Notes: generated from the sequence alone by a model not told the origin. Positions 8,508 to 18,151 are shown, counted from the stretch's first letter. The stretch: 64,000 nucleotides of DNA from Streptomyces mobaraensis NBRC 13819 = DSM 40847 (GCF_017916255.1 NZ_CP072827.1:3993501-4057500); one strand, 5' to 3'. Program-made: numbers and translations.

Positions 8508-9161
8508 ATGACCGCCCAGCCCTCCTTCGCATCGCTCGCCTCCGGCCACCGGACGATGCTGCTGGCCCACCGCGCCATGGTGCGCGACCTGGACCGCGTC
8601 GCCCGCACCGCCGAGGGGCTCGCCGCGGCCCCGGACGCCGAACGGGCCGAGGCCCTCCGCGCGTACATAGAGAAGCTGTCCCAGATCATCGAGCACCACC
8701 ACGAGGGGGAGGACGAGTTCCTCTGGCCGAGCCTCCGCCGGCTCGGGGCCGACGAGGCGGCCCTCACCCTGATGACCACCGAACACGACGAGCTGGCCAA
8801 GAACCTCCGCCACTGGCACGAGACGGCTCGCGGGCTGGGTGCCGACCCGTCGGCGGCGGCCGAGCTCGCCCGCCTGACCCACCCGCTCCGCGACGAGCTC
8901 GCCCGGCACGCGGCGGACGAGGAACGCGAACTCTCCGGCCGCCTCGCCCCCGTCCTCGACGAGAAGGTGTGGAAGGGGTTCGCGGCGCACATGCGCAAGA
9001 CGGCGCCTTCCTGGACGCTGAAGTTCATGCCGGCCTGGCTGTCGTCCGTGGCGGGCCCGGACGAGCGCTCGGGCGTCCCGGCGCCGCCGGTGGCGGCCCT
9101 GTTCAAGGGCTGGCTGGAGAAGCGGCAGCGGGCGGCGTTCGGCGACGATCACCGATCGTGA
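8508..9161 (+). CDS. Hemerythrin HHE domain protein
   Basis: The 217-residue protein begins at ATG 8508 with GAGGAG upstream; a longer frame start at 8310 covers a low-complexity leader and is unlikely. Ligands of the di-iron site are visible in order: HRTMLLAHRAM, IIEHHHEGEDEFLWP, TTEHDELAKNLRHWHE, and ELARHAADEERELSG. The C-terminal ~70 residues form a separate helical segment. Bacterial proteins of this type bind oxygen or nitric oxide, or buffer iron. It stands alone and is convergent with the phosphatase gene. Confidence 0.85.
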   Translation: MTAQPSFASLASGHRTMLLAHRAMVRDLDRVARTAEGLAAAPDAERAEALRAYIEKLSQIIEHHHEGEDEFLWPSLRRLGADEAALTLMTTEHDELAKNLRHWHETARGLGADPSAAAELARLTHPLRDELARHAADEERELSGRLAPVLDEKVWKGFAAHMRKTAPSWTLKFMPAWLSSVAGPDERSGVPAPPVAALFKGWLEKRQRAAFGDDHRS

Positions 9162-9273
9162 GCTCCTGGCATCCGTGCCGGGCGGCAGAGGAACCCGGCC
9201 GGTGAGGCCGGATGACCGACCCGGACACGACGTGGCACCTCACGAACGGCGACACCCTCGTCGACCGCACGTT

Positions 9274-10374
9274 TCACCGGTCGAGCCGGACCGCGAGCGC
9301 GGCGATGTCGTCGTCCAGCCCGCCCCGGCTGTACCGGAGCAGATCGCGATGGAGGGCGTCGAGCAACGCCCGTGGCCGCGTCGGCGTCTGCGTCCGCATC
9401 CAGTCCTGGAGCGGGAAGAACGCCCCGCCGTGCCCACGGGCCTCGGTGACCCCGTCCGTGTAGAGCAGCAGGATGTCGCCGGGGGAGACGTCGAAGACGT
9501 CGACGCTGTACGTGTCGCCGATCAGGTCCGCCAGGTTGAACAGCGGCGAGGGGGCGCTGGACTCCAGCACCCGGAGCCCCCCGTGGCCGAGCAGCAGCGG
9601 CGGGGGGTGCCCGCAGTTGAGGATGCCGATCCGGTCGCCGTCGTGCGGGATCTCGACGAGCAGGGCGGTGGTGAAACGTTCCATGAGGTCGTCGGGGGGA
9701 AACGCGGCGCTGTACCGGGTGCTGCTGGCCTCCAGCCGGCGCGCGAGATCGCCCAGGCCGGGCACGTCGTACGCGGCCTCGCGGAACGAGTTCACCATGG
9801 CCGCCGCCGCCCCCACCGCGGGCAGCCCCTTGCCCCGTACGTCCCCGATCAGCAGCCGCACCCCGAACCGGGTGTCCGCCACCTCGTAGAAGTCGCCCCC
9901 GATCCGCGCCTCGGCCGCCGCCGCGATGTACAGCGACTCGATCTCCAGGCTCCCGCACCGCCGCGGCATCGGACTCAGCACCACCTGCTGCGCCGCGTCC
10001 GCCACCAGCCGCACCTGGAACAGCGTGCGCTCCCGCTGCAACCGCACATGACTCCCGTACGCCGCCGCCACGGTCACCGCCACGATCCCGGCCGCGGTGT
10101 ACCCCGTCCCCAGGTCGGGGAACACGATCCCCAGCCCGATCATCAACAGCAGACAGATCGTCCCCAGCAGCACCGTCGGCAGCACCGGCCACATCGCCGC
10201 CGCCAGCGCGGGCGCCGCGGGCAGAAGGCGGCTGAACGCCATGCTCCGCGGTGTGTTGTACGCCAGGCTCGCGATCACGACGGTCAGGAGCACCGGCGAC
10301 AGCAGGGTAAACAGCTCCCGCCCGGGCCGACGCCGGAACCACAGCCGTCCAGGCTTGATCACATTCCATAGCAT
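9274..10374 (-). CDS. Membrane-anchored PP2C (SpoIIE-type) serine phosphatase
   Basis: The 366-residue protein starts at ATG 10374 (MLWNVIKPGR); the longer frame from 10710 would run through the tRNA-Ser gene and cannot be coding. Residues ~20-115 hold three or four hydrophobic segments. Residues ~130-366 form a SpoIIE/RsbU PP2C domain, with GGDFYEVADT, IGDVRGKGLPA, LNCGHPPPLLL, YTDGVTEARG and GLDDDIAALAVR as the metal-binding motifs. Such phosphatases dephosphorylate anti-sigma factor antagonists. No partner is encoded next to it. Confidence 0.88.
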   Translation of the reverse strand: MLWNVIKPGRLWFRRRPGRELFTLLSPVLLTVVIASLAYNTPRSMAFSRLLPAAPALAAAMWPVLPTVLLGTICLLLMIGLGIVFPDLGTGYTAAGIVAVTVAAAYGSHVRLQRERTLFQVRLVADAAQQVVLSPMPRRCGSLEIESLYIAAAAEARIGGDFYEVADTRFGVRLLIGDVRGKGLPAVGAAAAMVNSFREAAYDVPGLGDLARRLEASSTRYSAAFPPDDLMERFTTALLVEIPHDGDRIGILNCGHPPPLLLGHGGLRVLESSAPSPLFNLADLIGDTYSVDVFDVSPGDILLLYTDGVTEARGHGGAFFPLQDWMRTQTPTRPRALLDALHRDLLRYSRGGLDDDIAALAVRLDR

Positions 10375-10488
10375 AGCCAGGCAACCCGGACATGGCTTTC
10401 CGGCGCAAACGCCCTGGGCGGCCTCCGGGGGTACGGGTAGCGCAAACGCCAGAGGGCCGACCCGCTGACGCGGACCGGCCCTCTGAGC

Positions 10489-10576
10489 TGGCGGAGGATA
10501 CGAGATTCGAACTCGTGAGGGGTTGCCCCCAACACGCTTTCCAAGCGTGCGCCCTAGGCCTCTAGGCGAATCCTCC
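10489..10576 (-). tRNA. tRNA-Ser (anticodon GGA)
   Basis: On the minus strand the acceptor GGAGGAT pairs with ATCCTCC. The anticodon arm reads CGCTTGGAAAGCG with GGA, there is a class II variable arm (TTGGGGGCAACCCC), and the T-arm has GTTCGAATC. The 3' CCA is encoded. This tRNA commonly precedes the SRP RNA and dnaX in streptomycetes. Confidence 0.97.
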
Positions 10577-10693
10577 GCCGCAAACAATACAAGACGTGGA
10601 GCAGTGCTCGCGAACCCGATCGGCGGCGAGATCGTCGGGAGGGGGTGGGGTCGGGGGGAGGGGGCCGGGGTGGGGGTGGAGTGCGCTAGGGTG

Positions 10694-10793
10694 GGGGGCA
10701 AGCCCCTCACGTGGCGCTATCTCACCCAACTCCCCCAGGGCCGGAAGGCAGCAAGGGTAAGTGGGCTCTGGCGGGTGCGTGGGGGGCCCTTGT
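10694..10793 (+). ncRNA. ffs: Signal recognition particle 4.5S-type RNA
   Basis: The conserved domain IV hairpin is present at about 10738-10756 (GGCCGGAAGGCAGCAAGGG), with GGAAG tetraloop and the symmetric internal loop. The outer strands CAAGCCCC...CACG (10699-10713) and CGTGGGGGGCCCTTG (10778-10792) pair to close it. Ends are approximate to a few bases. The position just upstream of dnaX is typical. Confidence 0.93.
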
Positions 10794-10889
10794 GTTTGCC
10801 GGGGTCTGTGGGAGCGGTGCGGCAAGGCGGCCCCCGGGGGAAACTGTGAGCGAGGCCACTTGTCAGTGGGGCCCGATATCGTCGTAGGT

Positions 10890-13325
10890 GTGTCGTCCCT
10901 CGCGCTCTACCGCCGCTACCGCCCCGAGTCCTTCGCCGAGGTCATCGGGCAAGAGCATGTCACCGCCCCGTTGCAGCAGGCGCTGCGGAACAACCGGGTC
11001 AATCACGCGTACCTGTTCAGCGGGCCGCGCGGCTGTGGCAAGACGACCAGCGCGCGCATCCTCGCGCGCTGTCTGAACTGCGAGGAGGGGCCGACGCCCA
11101 CCCCGTGCGGGCAGTGCCAGTCGTGCCGGGACCTCGCGCGGAACGGGCGGGGCTCGATCGACGTGATCGAGATCGACGCCGCGTCCCACGGTGGTGTGGA
11201 CGACGCCCGTGAGCTGCGGGAGAAGGCGTTCTTCGGGCCGGCCTCCAGCCGCTACAAGATCTACATCATCGACGAGGCCCACATGGTCACCTCGGCGGGC
11301 TTCAACGCCCTGCTGAAGGTGGTCGAGGAGCCGCCGGAGCACCTCAAGTTCATCTTCGCGACCACCGAGCCCGAGAAGGTCATCGGGACGATCCGGTCGC
11401 GGACGCACCACTACCCGTTCCGCCTGGTCCCGCCCGGCACGCTCCGCGAGTACCTGGGGCAGGTCTGCGAGCAGGAGAAGATCCCGGTCGAGGACGGGGT
11501 GCTGCCGCTCGTCGTCCGGGCCGGTGCCGGTTCCGTGCGTGACTCGATGTCCGTGATGGACCAGTTGCTCGCCGGTGCCGCCGAGGACGGTGTGACGTAT
11601 GCCATGGCGACGTCCCTCCTCGGGTACACGGACGGGTCGCTGCTCGACGCCGTCGTCGACGCGTTCGCGGCCGGTGACGGCGGCGCCGCGTTCGAGGTCG
11701 TGGACCGGGTCATCGAGGGCGGCAACGACCCCCGCCGCTTCGTGGCCGACCTCCTGGAGCGGCTGCGCGACCTCGTCATCCTCGCCGCCGTCCCGGACGC
11801 CGCCGAGAAGGGGCTCATCGACGCCCCCGTCGACGTCGTGGAACGCATGCAGGCACAGGCGTCCGTCTTCGGCGCCGGAGAGCTCAGCCGCGCCGCCGAC
11901 CTCGTCAACCAGGGGCTGACGGAGATGCGCGGCGCCACGTCTCCCCGGCTCCAGTTGGAGCTGATCTGCGCGCGGGTGCTCCTCCCCGGCGCGTACGACG
12001 ACGAGCGGTCCGTCCGCGCCCGGCTGGACAAGCTGGAGCGGATGGGGCTGAGCGCCGGACCGGGCGCAGGCGGGTTCATGGGCGCGCCGCAGGGCGGCCT
12101 CTCCGCCGGGTACGAGCCGGGGCCGCAGGGGCACGCTCCTGCCGGTGTTCCTGGTGCGCCCGGTGCCCCCGGCCTTTCCGGGCCCGCCGCCGCCCGTGCG
12201 GCCGTCGCGGGCTCCGTCCCGGGGGGCGGGGGCGTTCCGGGCGGTGCGCAGCCCGCGGCGGCTCCCGCGCCATCGGCTCCTGCGGCCGCTCCGGCACCGG
12301 CTCCCGCCGGGCCCGTGCCCGTGCAGCCGGACGCGGCAGTTCCGCAGCCCGGCGCCGCCGCTCCTCGGCCGGGTGCGTGGCCGACGGCTACCGCGCCGGG
12401 GCAGGGGCCGGCTGCTGGTCCTGCGGCTCCGGCGGCGTCGACGGCTCCCGCCGGTGGGACGCCTGGCGCTCAGCCTGGCGCTTGGCCGACCGCCGCCTCC
12501 CCGCAGCAGGGGGGCGCCCAGCCGGGCGCCCGGCCCGGTGGCTGGCCGACCGCGGCCACACCGGCCACCCCGCCCGCGCAGGCACCTCAGCAGCAGCCCC
12601 AGCAAGCCCAGGCACCGCAGCCCCAGGCCAACGGCGGCGGCAGCGTGGACCAGGCGCGTCAGATGTGGCCGCAGATCCTCGACGCGGTCAAGAACCGCAG
12701 ACGTTTCACGTGGATCCTGCTCAGCCAGAACGCCCACGTCAGCGGCTTCGACGGCACCACGCTCCAGGTGGGCTTCTCCAACGTCGGGGCGCGTGACAGC
12801 TTCGCCAACAGCGGCAGCGAGGACGTCCTCCGGCAGGCGCTCAGCGACGCCTTCGGCGTGCAGTGGAAGATCGAGCTCGTGGTGGACGCGACCGGTGGCG
12901 GCGGTGGTGGAGCCGGTGGCGCCGGTCCGGCCGCCGGCCCCGGTGGCGGCTTCGGCGGCGGCGGTGGCGGCTACGCGGGCGGTGGCACGTACGGCGGTGG
13001 CGGTGGCGGCTTCGGGGGGGGCGGAGGCGGCTTCGCGCAGGGTGCCGGAGCGCCGGCCGCTCCCCGTCCGCAGGCCGCCGCCCCGGCTCCCGCGCCTGCT
13101 CCGCAGGCCCCTCAGGCCCCATCCGGCCCGGCGGCCCCGCAGCAGGCCGCCCCGGCCGCCCCGGCGCAGCCCTATCGTGAGCCGGAGCCCCCGTCGGTCT
13201 CCATCGAGGACGACATGCCCGCCGAGGACGACCCCGACCTCGATGACACCGCCCTCACCGGCCATGACCTGATCATCCGCGAACTCGGCGCGACCGTGAT
13301 CGAAGAGATCGCCAACGAGGGGTGA
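10890..13325 (+). CDS. dnaX: DNA polymerase III subunit gamma/tau
   Basis: The 811-residue clamp-loader subunit starts at GTG 10890 (MSSLALYRRYRPESF, the usual family start). The Walker A motif GPRGCGKT is at residues 45-52, the zinc module CLNC...CGQCQSC at 61-79, and the DEAH-type Walker B at YIIDEAHMV. Residues ~390-590 are a Pro/Ala/Gly-rich linker. A folded tau-like segment (from VDQARQMWPQILDAVK) follows, then an almost pure Gly stretch, a second Pro/Ala linker and an acidic C-terminal tail. Gamma/tau loads the beta clamp and bridges polymerase and helicase. Confidence 0.97.
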   Translation: MSSLALYRRYRPESFAEVIGQEHVTAPLQQALRNNRVNHAYLFSGPRGCGKTTSARILARCLNCEEGPTPTPCGQCQSCRDLARNGRGSIDVIEIDAASHGGVDDARELREKAFFGPASSRYKIYIIDEAHMVTSAGFNALLKVVEEPPEHLKFIFATTEPEKVIGTIRSRTHHYPFRLVPPGTLREYLGQVCEQEKIPVEDGVLPLVVRAGAGSVRDSMSVMDQLLAGAAEDGVTYAMATSLLGYTDGSLLDAVVDAFAAGDGGAAFEVVDRVIEGGNDPRRFVADLLERLRDLVILAAVPDAAEKGLIDAPVDVVERMQAQASVFGAGELSRAADLVNQGLTEMRGATSPRLQLELICARVLLPGAYDDERSVRARLDKLERMGLSAGPGAGGFMGAPQGGLSAGYEPGPQGHAPAGVPGAPGAPGLSGPAAARAAVAGSVPGGGGVPGGAQPAAAPAPSAPAAAPAPAPAGPVPVQPDAAVPQPGAAAPRPGAWPTATAPGQGPAAGPAAPAASTAPAGGTPGAQPGAWPTAASPQQGGAQPGARPGGWPTAATPATPPAQAPQQQPQQAQAPQPQANGGGSVDQARQMWPQILDAVKNRRRFTWILLSQNAHVSGFDGTTLQVGFSNVGARDSFANSGSEDVLRQALSDAFGVQWKIELVVDATGGGGGGAGGAGPAAGPGGGFGGGGGGYAGGGTYGGGGGGFGGGGGGFAQGAGAPAAPRPQAAAPAPAPAPQAPQAPSGPAAPQQAAPAAPAQPYREPEPPSVSIEDDMPAEDDPDLDDTALTGHDLIIRELGATVIEEIANEG

Positions 13326-13695
13326 GCAGCGGAAGGGGGCGGTAGCGGCCGGAGCGGGCGGCAGAGGGGCGTTAGGCGGTCGTAGGCGGTCGTAGCGGGC
13401 CGTAGGGGGCGCGGCAGGACGCCCCGGCGGCAGCCGGTCCGCGCCCGCGGCCCGCCCCTGGCCCGCACGCGGCCCGCCCCAGCCCACGTGAGCCGTCCGC
13501 CCCCCGGCACGTCTCTGACCCGCCTCTGCCCCCGCGAGCCGTCCGCCCCCCGGACTTCTTCCCCTCGCATGGCGCGCCGCGCCCGGCGAGCACGTAGGCT
13601 CGGGCTACCGACCCCGCGTCGGACCGGTGCGGCGCTCAACCGCGCCGCACGGCGCGCCGTCGTACCCGTAGTCGCGAGAGCACAGGAGCGAAGCC
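13326..13695. other. Intergenic region dnaX-ybaB with repeats
   Basis: No gene is supported here. The region has clustered GGTCGTAG words just after dnaX and an 18-bp direct repeat, GAGCCGTCCGCCCCCCGG, at 13490-13507 and 13536-13553. It must hold the promoter for ybaB-recR, but I see no convincing -35/-10 pair. Confidence 0.5.
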
Positions 13696-14034
13696 GTGAT
13701 CCCCGGTGGTGGCCAGCCCAACATGCAGCAGCTGCTTCAGCAGGCTCAGAAGATGCAGCAGGACCTCGCCGCAGCTCAGCAGGAGCTGGCGGAGACCCCG
13801 GTCGAGGGTTCGGCCGGCGGCGGCCTCGTGAAGGTCACCGTCAGCGGTGCCGGGGAGCTCCAGGGCCTGGTCATCGACCCGAAGGCCGTCGATCCCGAGG
13901 ACACCGAGACCCTCGCCGACCTGATCCTCGCCGCCGTCCGCGACGCCAACAACGCCGCCCAGCAGCTGCAGCAGCAGAAGCTCGGCCCGCTCGCCCAGGG
14001 TCTCGGCGGCGGCATCCCCGGGCTGCCGTTCTGA
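13696..14034 (+). CDS. YbaB/EbfC nucleoid-associated protein
   Basis: The 112-residue protein starts at GTG 13696 with AGGAG nearby upstream. It has the Gln-rich N-terminal helix ([20 protein letters not shown]), the central beta sheet around [19 protein letters not shown], and a C-terminal helix ending GIPGLPF. EbfC-family dimers bind DNA in the nucleoid. Lying directly before recR is the nearly universal arrangement, which supports a shared role in recombination or repair. Confidence 0.95.
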   Translation: MIPGGGQPNMQQLLQQAQKMQQDLAAAQQELAETPVEGSAGGGLVKVTVSGAGELQGLVIDPKAVDPEDTETLADLILAAVRDANNAAQQLQQQKLGPLAQGLGGGIPGLPF

Positions 14035-14133
14035 CCGCCTGACCGCCCGGTCGTCCGGCCACCTGGTCGTCCGGCCGCCCGGCCGTCCGAATCCCGGCCC
14101 GGCCGCCCGAATCCCAGAAGGAGAACCCGATCC

Positions 14134-14733
14134 GTGTACGAAGGCGTGGTCCAGGACCTCATCGACGAGCTGGGCAGGCTGCCCGGCATCGGTCCGAAGA
14201 GCGCGCAGCGGATCGCCTTCCACATCCTCCAGGCCGAGCCGACCGACGTCCGTCGGCTCGCCCAGGCCCTGACCGAGGTCAAGGCCAAGGTCCGGTTCTG
14301 TGCCGTCTGCGGCAACGTGGCGCAGGAGGAGCGGTGCCGGGTCTGCCAGGACCCGCGCCGCGACCCGGCCGTCATCTGCGTCGTGGAGGAGCCCAAGGAC
14401 GTCGTCGCCATCGAGCGGACGCGTGAGTTCCGCGGCCGCTACCACGTCCTCGGCGGGGCCATCAGCCCCATCGAGGGCGTCGGCCCCGACGATCTGCGCA
14501 TCCGCGAGCTGCTGGCCCGGCTCGCGGACGGTGCCGTCACCGAGCTGATCCTCGCCACCGACCCCAACCTCGAGGGCGAGGCCACGGCCACGTACCTGGC
14601 GCGCATGGTGAAGCCGATGGGACTCAAAGTCACCCGGCTCGCCAGCGGGCTGCCTGTGGGCGGAGACTTGGAATATGCCGACGAGGTCACGCTCGGGCGT
14701 GCCTTCGAAGGGAGACGACTTCTCGATGTCTGA
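14134..14733 (+). CDS. recR: Recombination mediator RecR
   Basis: The 199-residue protein has the complete RecR layout. These are the N-terminal helix-hairpin-helix ([15 protein letters not shown]), the four-Cys zinc finger ([16 protein letters not shown]), a Toprim domain ([15 protein letters not shown]...[12 protein letters not shown]) and the C-terminal Walker-B-like [16 protein letters not shown] motif. With RecF/RecO it loads RecA on gapped DNA. It starts with GTG; its last codons overlap the next gene by 8 nt. Confidence 0.97.
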   Translation: MYEGVVQDLIDELGRLPGIGPKSAQRIAFHILQAEPTDVRRLAQALTEVKAKVRFCAVCGNVAQEERCRVCQDPRRDPAVICVVEEPKDVVAIERTREFRGRYHVLGGAISPIEGVGPDDLRIRELLARLADGAVTELILATDPNLEGEATATYLARMVKPMGLKVTRLASGLPVGGDLEYADEVTLGRAFEGRRLLDV

Positions 14734-15382
14734 CGCAACGCTTCACGACGCCAAGCGCGAACCGGACGACTTCGTCGTCTCCGTCGCCGACTCGATCGAG
14801 AGCTTCATCGTCGCCGTCACCGAGGTGTCCCGCGGCGACGAACCGGACAGCGCGGTTCCGTTCCTGCTGCTGGAGATCTCCCAGCTCATCCTCACCGGCG
14901 GCCGGCTCGGCGCGCACGAGGACTTCCTGCCCGACGAGCGTTACGAGCCCGACGTGGGGCCGGAGCCGGACGTCGACGAGCTCCGCGAACGGTTCGCCAG
15001 GCTCCTCGACCCGGTCGACGTCTACTCCGAGGTCTTCGACCCGTACGTCCCGCGCAGCGCCCCCGTCGCCTGCCGGATCTCCGACGACCTCGCCGACATC
15101 ATCACCGACCTCCGGCACGGCATGGCCCACTACCGGAACGGCCGCGTCAGCGAGGCGCTGTGGTGGTGGCAGTTCTCGTACCTCTCCAACTGGGGCCCCA
15201 CCGCCTCCGCTTGCCTCCGCGCCCTCCAGTCGCTCGTCGCCCACGTCCGTCTCGACCAGCCCCTCGACGAACTCGACGGGCTCGACACGGACACCGTCGG
15301 CACGGAGGAGCAGCTGGAGGAGGAGGCCGGACGCGTCATGGCCGCGGAAATCGGCGGAACGGCGCGGCTGCGCTCGCTCTGA
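14726..15382 (+). CDS. DUF5063-family protein
   Basis: The 218-residue acidic protein starts at ATG 14726, inside the last codons of recR, so translation is probably coupled. Family features are the [15 protein letters not shown] helix, a central [20 protein letters not shown] segment, and [20 protein letters not shown] near the C-terminus. The function is unknown. Its constant position next to recR in streptomycetes suggests a DNA-repair-linked or merely co-expressed role. Confidence 0.88.
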   Translation: MSDATLHDAKREPDDFVVSVADSIESFIVAVTEVSRGDEPDSAVPFLLLEISQLILTGGRLGAHEDFLPDERYEPDVGPEPDVDELRERFARLLDPVDVYSEVFDPYVPRSAPVACRISDDLADIITDLRHGMAHYRNGRVSEALWWWQFSYLSNWGPTASACLRALQSLVAHVRLDQPLDELDGLDTDTVGTEEQLEEEAGRVMAAEIGGTARLRSL

Positions 15383-15464
15383 CGAACGCCTGCCGATAGT
15401 GATGCGGGCGCACGGAACGGATACTCCGTGGCCGTGCGCCGTCCCAGGCGGAACGATCCTCCTC

Positions 15465-15833
15465 ATGGACCGGACCATCGATCTCGACCAGGCGGCCGCC
15501 ACGATCGCGGAGGGTCTTCCCCGCTGGCAGGCGCTGGGGCTCGTGGCGCAGCCCCTGACGTGGCGTGACGAGGCCGCGGCCTGGCCTCGGCCCCTCCTCA
15601 CCGAACGGTCGTCGGTCCACGACCCCGACTCCGTCGGCATCGTGCTCACCGGCCCGAACGACACCGAATTCCACGTCGTCCTGTTCCGCGGCGGCTGGGC
15701 CGACATCGACTTCTGCGCGGACCTCGACCGGGGCGACTACGGTTCGCTCCCCACTCCGCGTCTCACCTCGGCCGCGGAATTTTCGGATCACCTGGACCGA
15801 TGGGTACGCCGCGTGTGGCTGTCGACGGCGTGA
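15465..15833 (+). CDS. Small hypothetical acidic protein
   Basis: The 122-residue protein is taken from ATG 15465 (MDRTIDLDQAAATIAEGLPR); the track-length start at 15399 would add a Cys/Pro/Trp leader with no ribosome site. It is rich in Asp, Trp and Leu, with VGIVLTGPNDTEFHVVLFRG and WADIDFCADLD segments that look like an alternating alpha/beta fold. I do not recognise a family. It may share the transcript of the gene at 14726. Confidence 0.65.
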   Translation: MDRTIDLDQAAATIAEGLPRWQALGLVAQPLTWRDEAAAWPRPLLTERSSVHDPDSVGIVLTGPNDTEFHVVLFRGGWADIDFCADLDRGDYGSLPTPRLTSAAEFSDHLDRWVRRVWLSTA

Positions 15834-15871
15834 ACGGTGCGGGCAGTCCCGTGAGTCCAGGCGGCCTCGAA

Positions 15872-15982
15872 GCTCGGGACCCGGAGCTCGGAGCTCGGAG
15901 CGGGACGAGTCGGTGAAGGCCGGATTCCCCAACTCCCGCCCTGAGGCTCAAGCTTCGGGGCTTCGAGCTCCGAGACCCGAGC
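15872..15982. repeat. Imperfect 19-bp inverted repeat
   Basis: The arm GCTCGGGACCCGGAGCTCG (15872-15890) matches the reverse complement of 15964-15982 at 17 of 19 positions, with a 73-bp spacer. It lies in the 364-bp gene-free stretch 15834-16197, just after a stop codon. It may fold as a terminator or be a relic element. Nothing else is visible in this stretch. Confidence 0.55.
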
Positions 15983-16197
15983 CCTCTTTGCATGGAATGG
16001 GTGGTGGGTTGATGTCTTCCCGCCCACCCACCCCTCGCGCGGGCAACGCGCGTATACCACAAGGGAGATGGCATTCGGTGATCGGCTTGCGACGGTCAGT
16101 GGTGAACCTCTAGCGTTCGCGACAAGAAGCGACCCCGGCCGGTGCGAGCAACACCGGGTCCGGGGCCTGGCCTACGAGATCGAGAAGAGATCGATCT

Positions 16198-18006
16198 GTG
16201 GTTACCAACCATGCTAGTCCTGTCATGCCCACCCCCGCTTACCCCATGGCGAAGCCAGGCTTCGGGAAGCGCGAGGCCCCGGGCCAACGCCCGCCCGGGC
16301 GTGGCGACTTCGCTCACCTGCCCGCCCGCGAGGCGTCGATCGCGGCGTTCGTCGACCACCTGCCCGAAGGCGCGGCGATGGACGCGAAGACCCTGGCCAA
16401 GCTGCTGCCGAACTACGGCCAGGCCGCATGTCGCACGGCACTGAGGAACCTCGCCGCAGCCGGGCACTTGATCAGCAAACGCATGCAGGTGATCGGGGAA
16501 CACGGTTCCCGCTGGGTCACCCGCACTTTCTTCTCCCGGACACCGCGCCCGAGGGAGTGGTGGGAGAGCGTGGCGGAGGGCATGTTGCTCGACGGGGGCG
16601 CACGGGAGGCCGCGCACCACCTGGACGTACTTCGAGAGCCGGTACGGGGTCGGGGGGCCTTGCCGGATGAGGAGCCTGTGCCGGATGCCGGGCCTGTGCC
16701 GGATGCCGGGCCTGTGCCGGGTGGGGGGCCCGTAGGGGAAGCCGAGCCCGTAGGGGGCGACCCCGGCCCCGTACGGGAGGGCCCTGACCCCGGCCCCGGA
16801 CGGGATGACCCTCACCCAGGCACCGTACGCGAGGACCCTGACCCCGGCCCCGTACACGAGGATCCCGGCCCCGTACGGGGCCACCCCGATCCTGTAGCCC
16901 CCGCAAACGCGCCCGCCCCTTCCCGCCCCACCCCCGCGTACCGCGCCCTCGCCCTCCTCGGGAGCCGGGACCCCCGCTTGACCCTGTCCGCCGCCGACTG
17001 CTCTGCCCTCGAACCCCTCGCCGCCGAGTGGCTGGCGCGGCAGGTGAGCCGGGAGCAACTGCTGGCGGCCCTGTCGAGCGGGCTGCCGCCGCAGGTCCAC
17101 AACCCGGCCGCGTTCCTCCGGAAGCGGTTGGAGACCAAGATGCCGCCCATCCCCTTCCGGCTGTCCCTGCCTCTGCCGCCACCTCCACCCCCACAGCCGG
17201 AGCGCACGGACGAAATCGTCGTCCGGAGTCACGTCGCCTGCATCGGCTGCCACGGCACCGACGCGGCCCCCCGTAAGGGTTCGGCCTTCTGCACGACCTG
17301 CGACGCCCCGGAGGGAGCGGAGGGCGCCTCGGAGGAAGCGGAACCCGAGCCGCTGCCCGGCGACTTCGACGAGTTGATGGCCCACGTACGCCGTGGCGTG
17401 GCGCACGCGCGGGCCGAGTTCCGCTCCCGGTGGGAGTACAAACCGCGCCCCGCCCGCGCCGCCGACCACCGGCGGCCCGGGCGCCGGCCGGTCGAAACGG
17501 AGGAGGCCGCGACGAGTGACCGTCACACAGGACGCTCCCGTAGGGGCACCATGGGGGCGAGGAGGCGACACCATGACACGCAGCGCCGCCGGACGGCCCC
17601 AGATGAGCGTCGAGGAATTCGAAGAGCTCGCGCACGCGGCACCAGAGACCGTGCGCCTGGAATTCATCAACGGAAAGCTAGAGGTCAAGCCGGTGCCGGA
17701 CGGGGATCACGGAGCGATCGTCATGTGGCTCCTCAAGCAGTGCATGCAACAGCGGCCGGAGCTCGCGCTCTACCCCGAACAAGGGCTGAAGGCCGAGGGG
17801 TACCGCACCGGCCGGGCCCGGCCGGACGGAGCGCTCGTACCGGAGGACCACTTCGTCGGACAAGGGGAGTGGGCGGACCCGGACGGCGTGCTGATGACGG
17901 TCGAGGTGACCTCGTACGACGACGACACCGACCGTCGGGACCGCAGGGAGAAGCGCGACGGGTACGCCGCCGCAGGCGTCCCCGTCTATCTGCTCATCGA
18001 CCGTGA
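16198..18006 (+). CDS. Helix-turn-helix protein with Pro-rich repeats; true C-terminus uncertain
   Basis: The frame starts at GTG 16198 and runs 602 residues. Residues ~35-110 resemble a winged helix: REASIAAFVDHLPEGAAMDA, KTLAKLLPNYGQAACRTALR, then ISKRMQVIGEHGSRWVTRTF. Residues ~155-240 are Gly/Pro/Asp-rich tandem repeats (VPDAGPVPDAGPVPGG and PDPGPV words). A later block has WLARQVSREQLLAALSSGLP and a CIGCHGTD...CTTCDAP zinc-finger-like pair. After about 17530 the frame becomes Arg-rich and overlaps the Uma2 gene for 430 nt. The annotated end is therefore probably not the functional one; a lost or gained base near 17500 would explain it. Confidence 0.6.
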   Translation: MVTNHASPVMPTPAYPMAKPGFGKREAPGQRPPGRGDFAHLPAREASIAAFVDHLPEGAAMDAKTLAKLLPNYGQAACRTALRNLAAAGHLISKRMQVIGEHGSRWVTRTFFSRTPRPREWWESVAEGMLLDGGAREAAHHLDVLREPVRGRGALPDEEPVPDAGPVPDAGPVPGGGPVGEAEPVGGDPGPVREGPDPGPGRDDPHPGTVREDPDPGPVHEDPGPVRGHPDPVAPANAPAPSRPTPAYRALALLGSRDPRLTLSAADCSALEPLAAEWLARQVSREQLLAALSSGLPPQVHNPAAFLRKRLETKMPPIPFRLSLPLPPPPPPQPERTDEIVVRSHVACIGCHGTDAAPRKGSAFCTTCDAPEGAEGASEEAEPEPLPGDFDELMAHVRRGVAHARAEFRSRWEYKPRPARAADHRRPGRRPVETEEAATSDRHTGRSRRGTMGARRRHHDTQRRRTAPDERRGIRRARARGTRDRAPGIHQRKARGQAGAGRGSRSDRHVAPQAVHATAAGARALPRTRAEGRGVPHRPGPAGRSARTGGPLRRTRGVGGPGRRADDGRGDLVRRRHRPSGPQGEARRVRRRRRPRLSAHRP

Positions 18007-18151
18007 CACGCGTGAGGTGGCCGTCTACAGCGAGCCGATGAAGGGGAAGTACCGGACCCGGAATTCGTACCCGTACGGGACGGTCGTGGAGATTCCCGAT
18101 CCGGTCGGTATCACCCTGGACACGGGCCAGTTGAAAAAGTACGTCCGCTAG
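17573..18151 (+). CDS. Uma2-family PD-(D/E)XK-fold protein
   Basis: The 192-residue protein starts at ATG 17573 with GGAGG 8 nt upstream. The Uma2 features are clear: [20 protein letters not shown] and [17 protein letters not shown] at the N-terminus, [13 protein letters not shown] as the conserved Asp, [13 protein letters not shown] as the ExT/ExS strand, and the [18 protein letters not shown] core. The family has a restriction-endonuclease-like fold. Its biological role in streptomycetes is not established, where many paralogues occur. The preceding HTH frame overlaps it. Confidence 0.87.
   Translation: MTRSAAGRPQMSVEEFEELAHAAPETVRLEFINGKLEVKPVPDGDHGAIVMWLLKQCMQQRPELALYPEQGLKAEGYRTGRARPDGALVPEDHFVGQGEWADPDGVLMTVEVTSYDDDTDRRDRREKRDGYAAAGVPVYLLIDRDTREVAVYSEPMKGKYRTRNSYPYGTVVEIPDPVGITLDTGQLKKYVR

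Noticed and set aside
9195..9211. Short inverted repeat CCGGCC...GGCCGG between hemerythrin and phosphatase genes
   Set aside because: A six-bp stem in very GC-rich DNA is expected by chance; there is no T run.
10375..10710. N-terminal extension of the PP2C phosphatase frame
   Set aside because: It passes through tRNA-Ser and part of the SRP RNA, so translation must start at 10374.
10863..13487. 874-residue minus-strand frame opposite dnaX
   Set aside because: dnaX has all clamp-loader motifs; the opposite frame is low-complexity Arg/Gly shadow.
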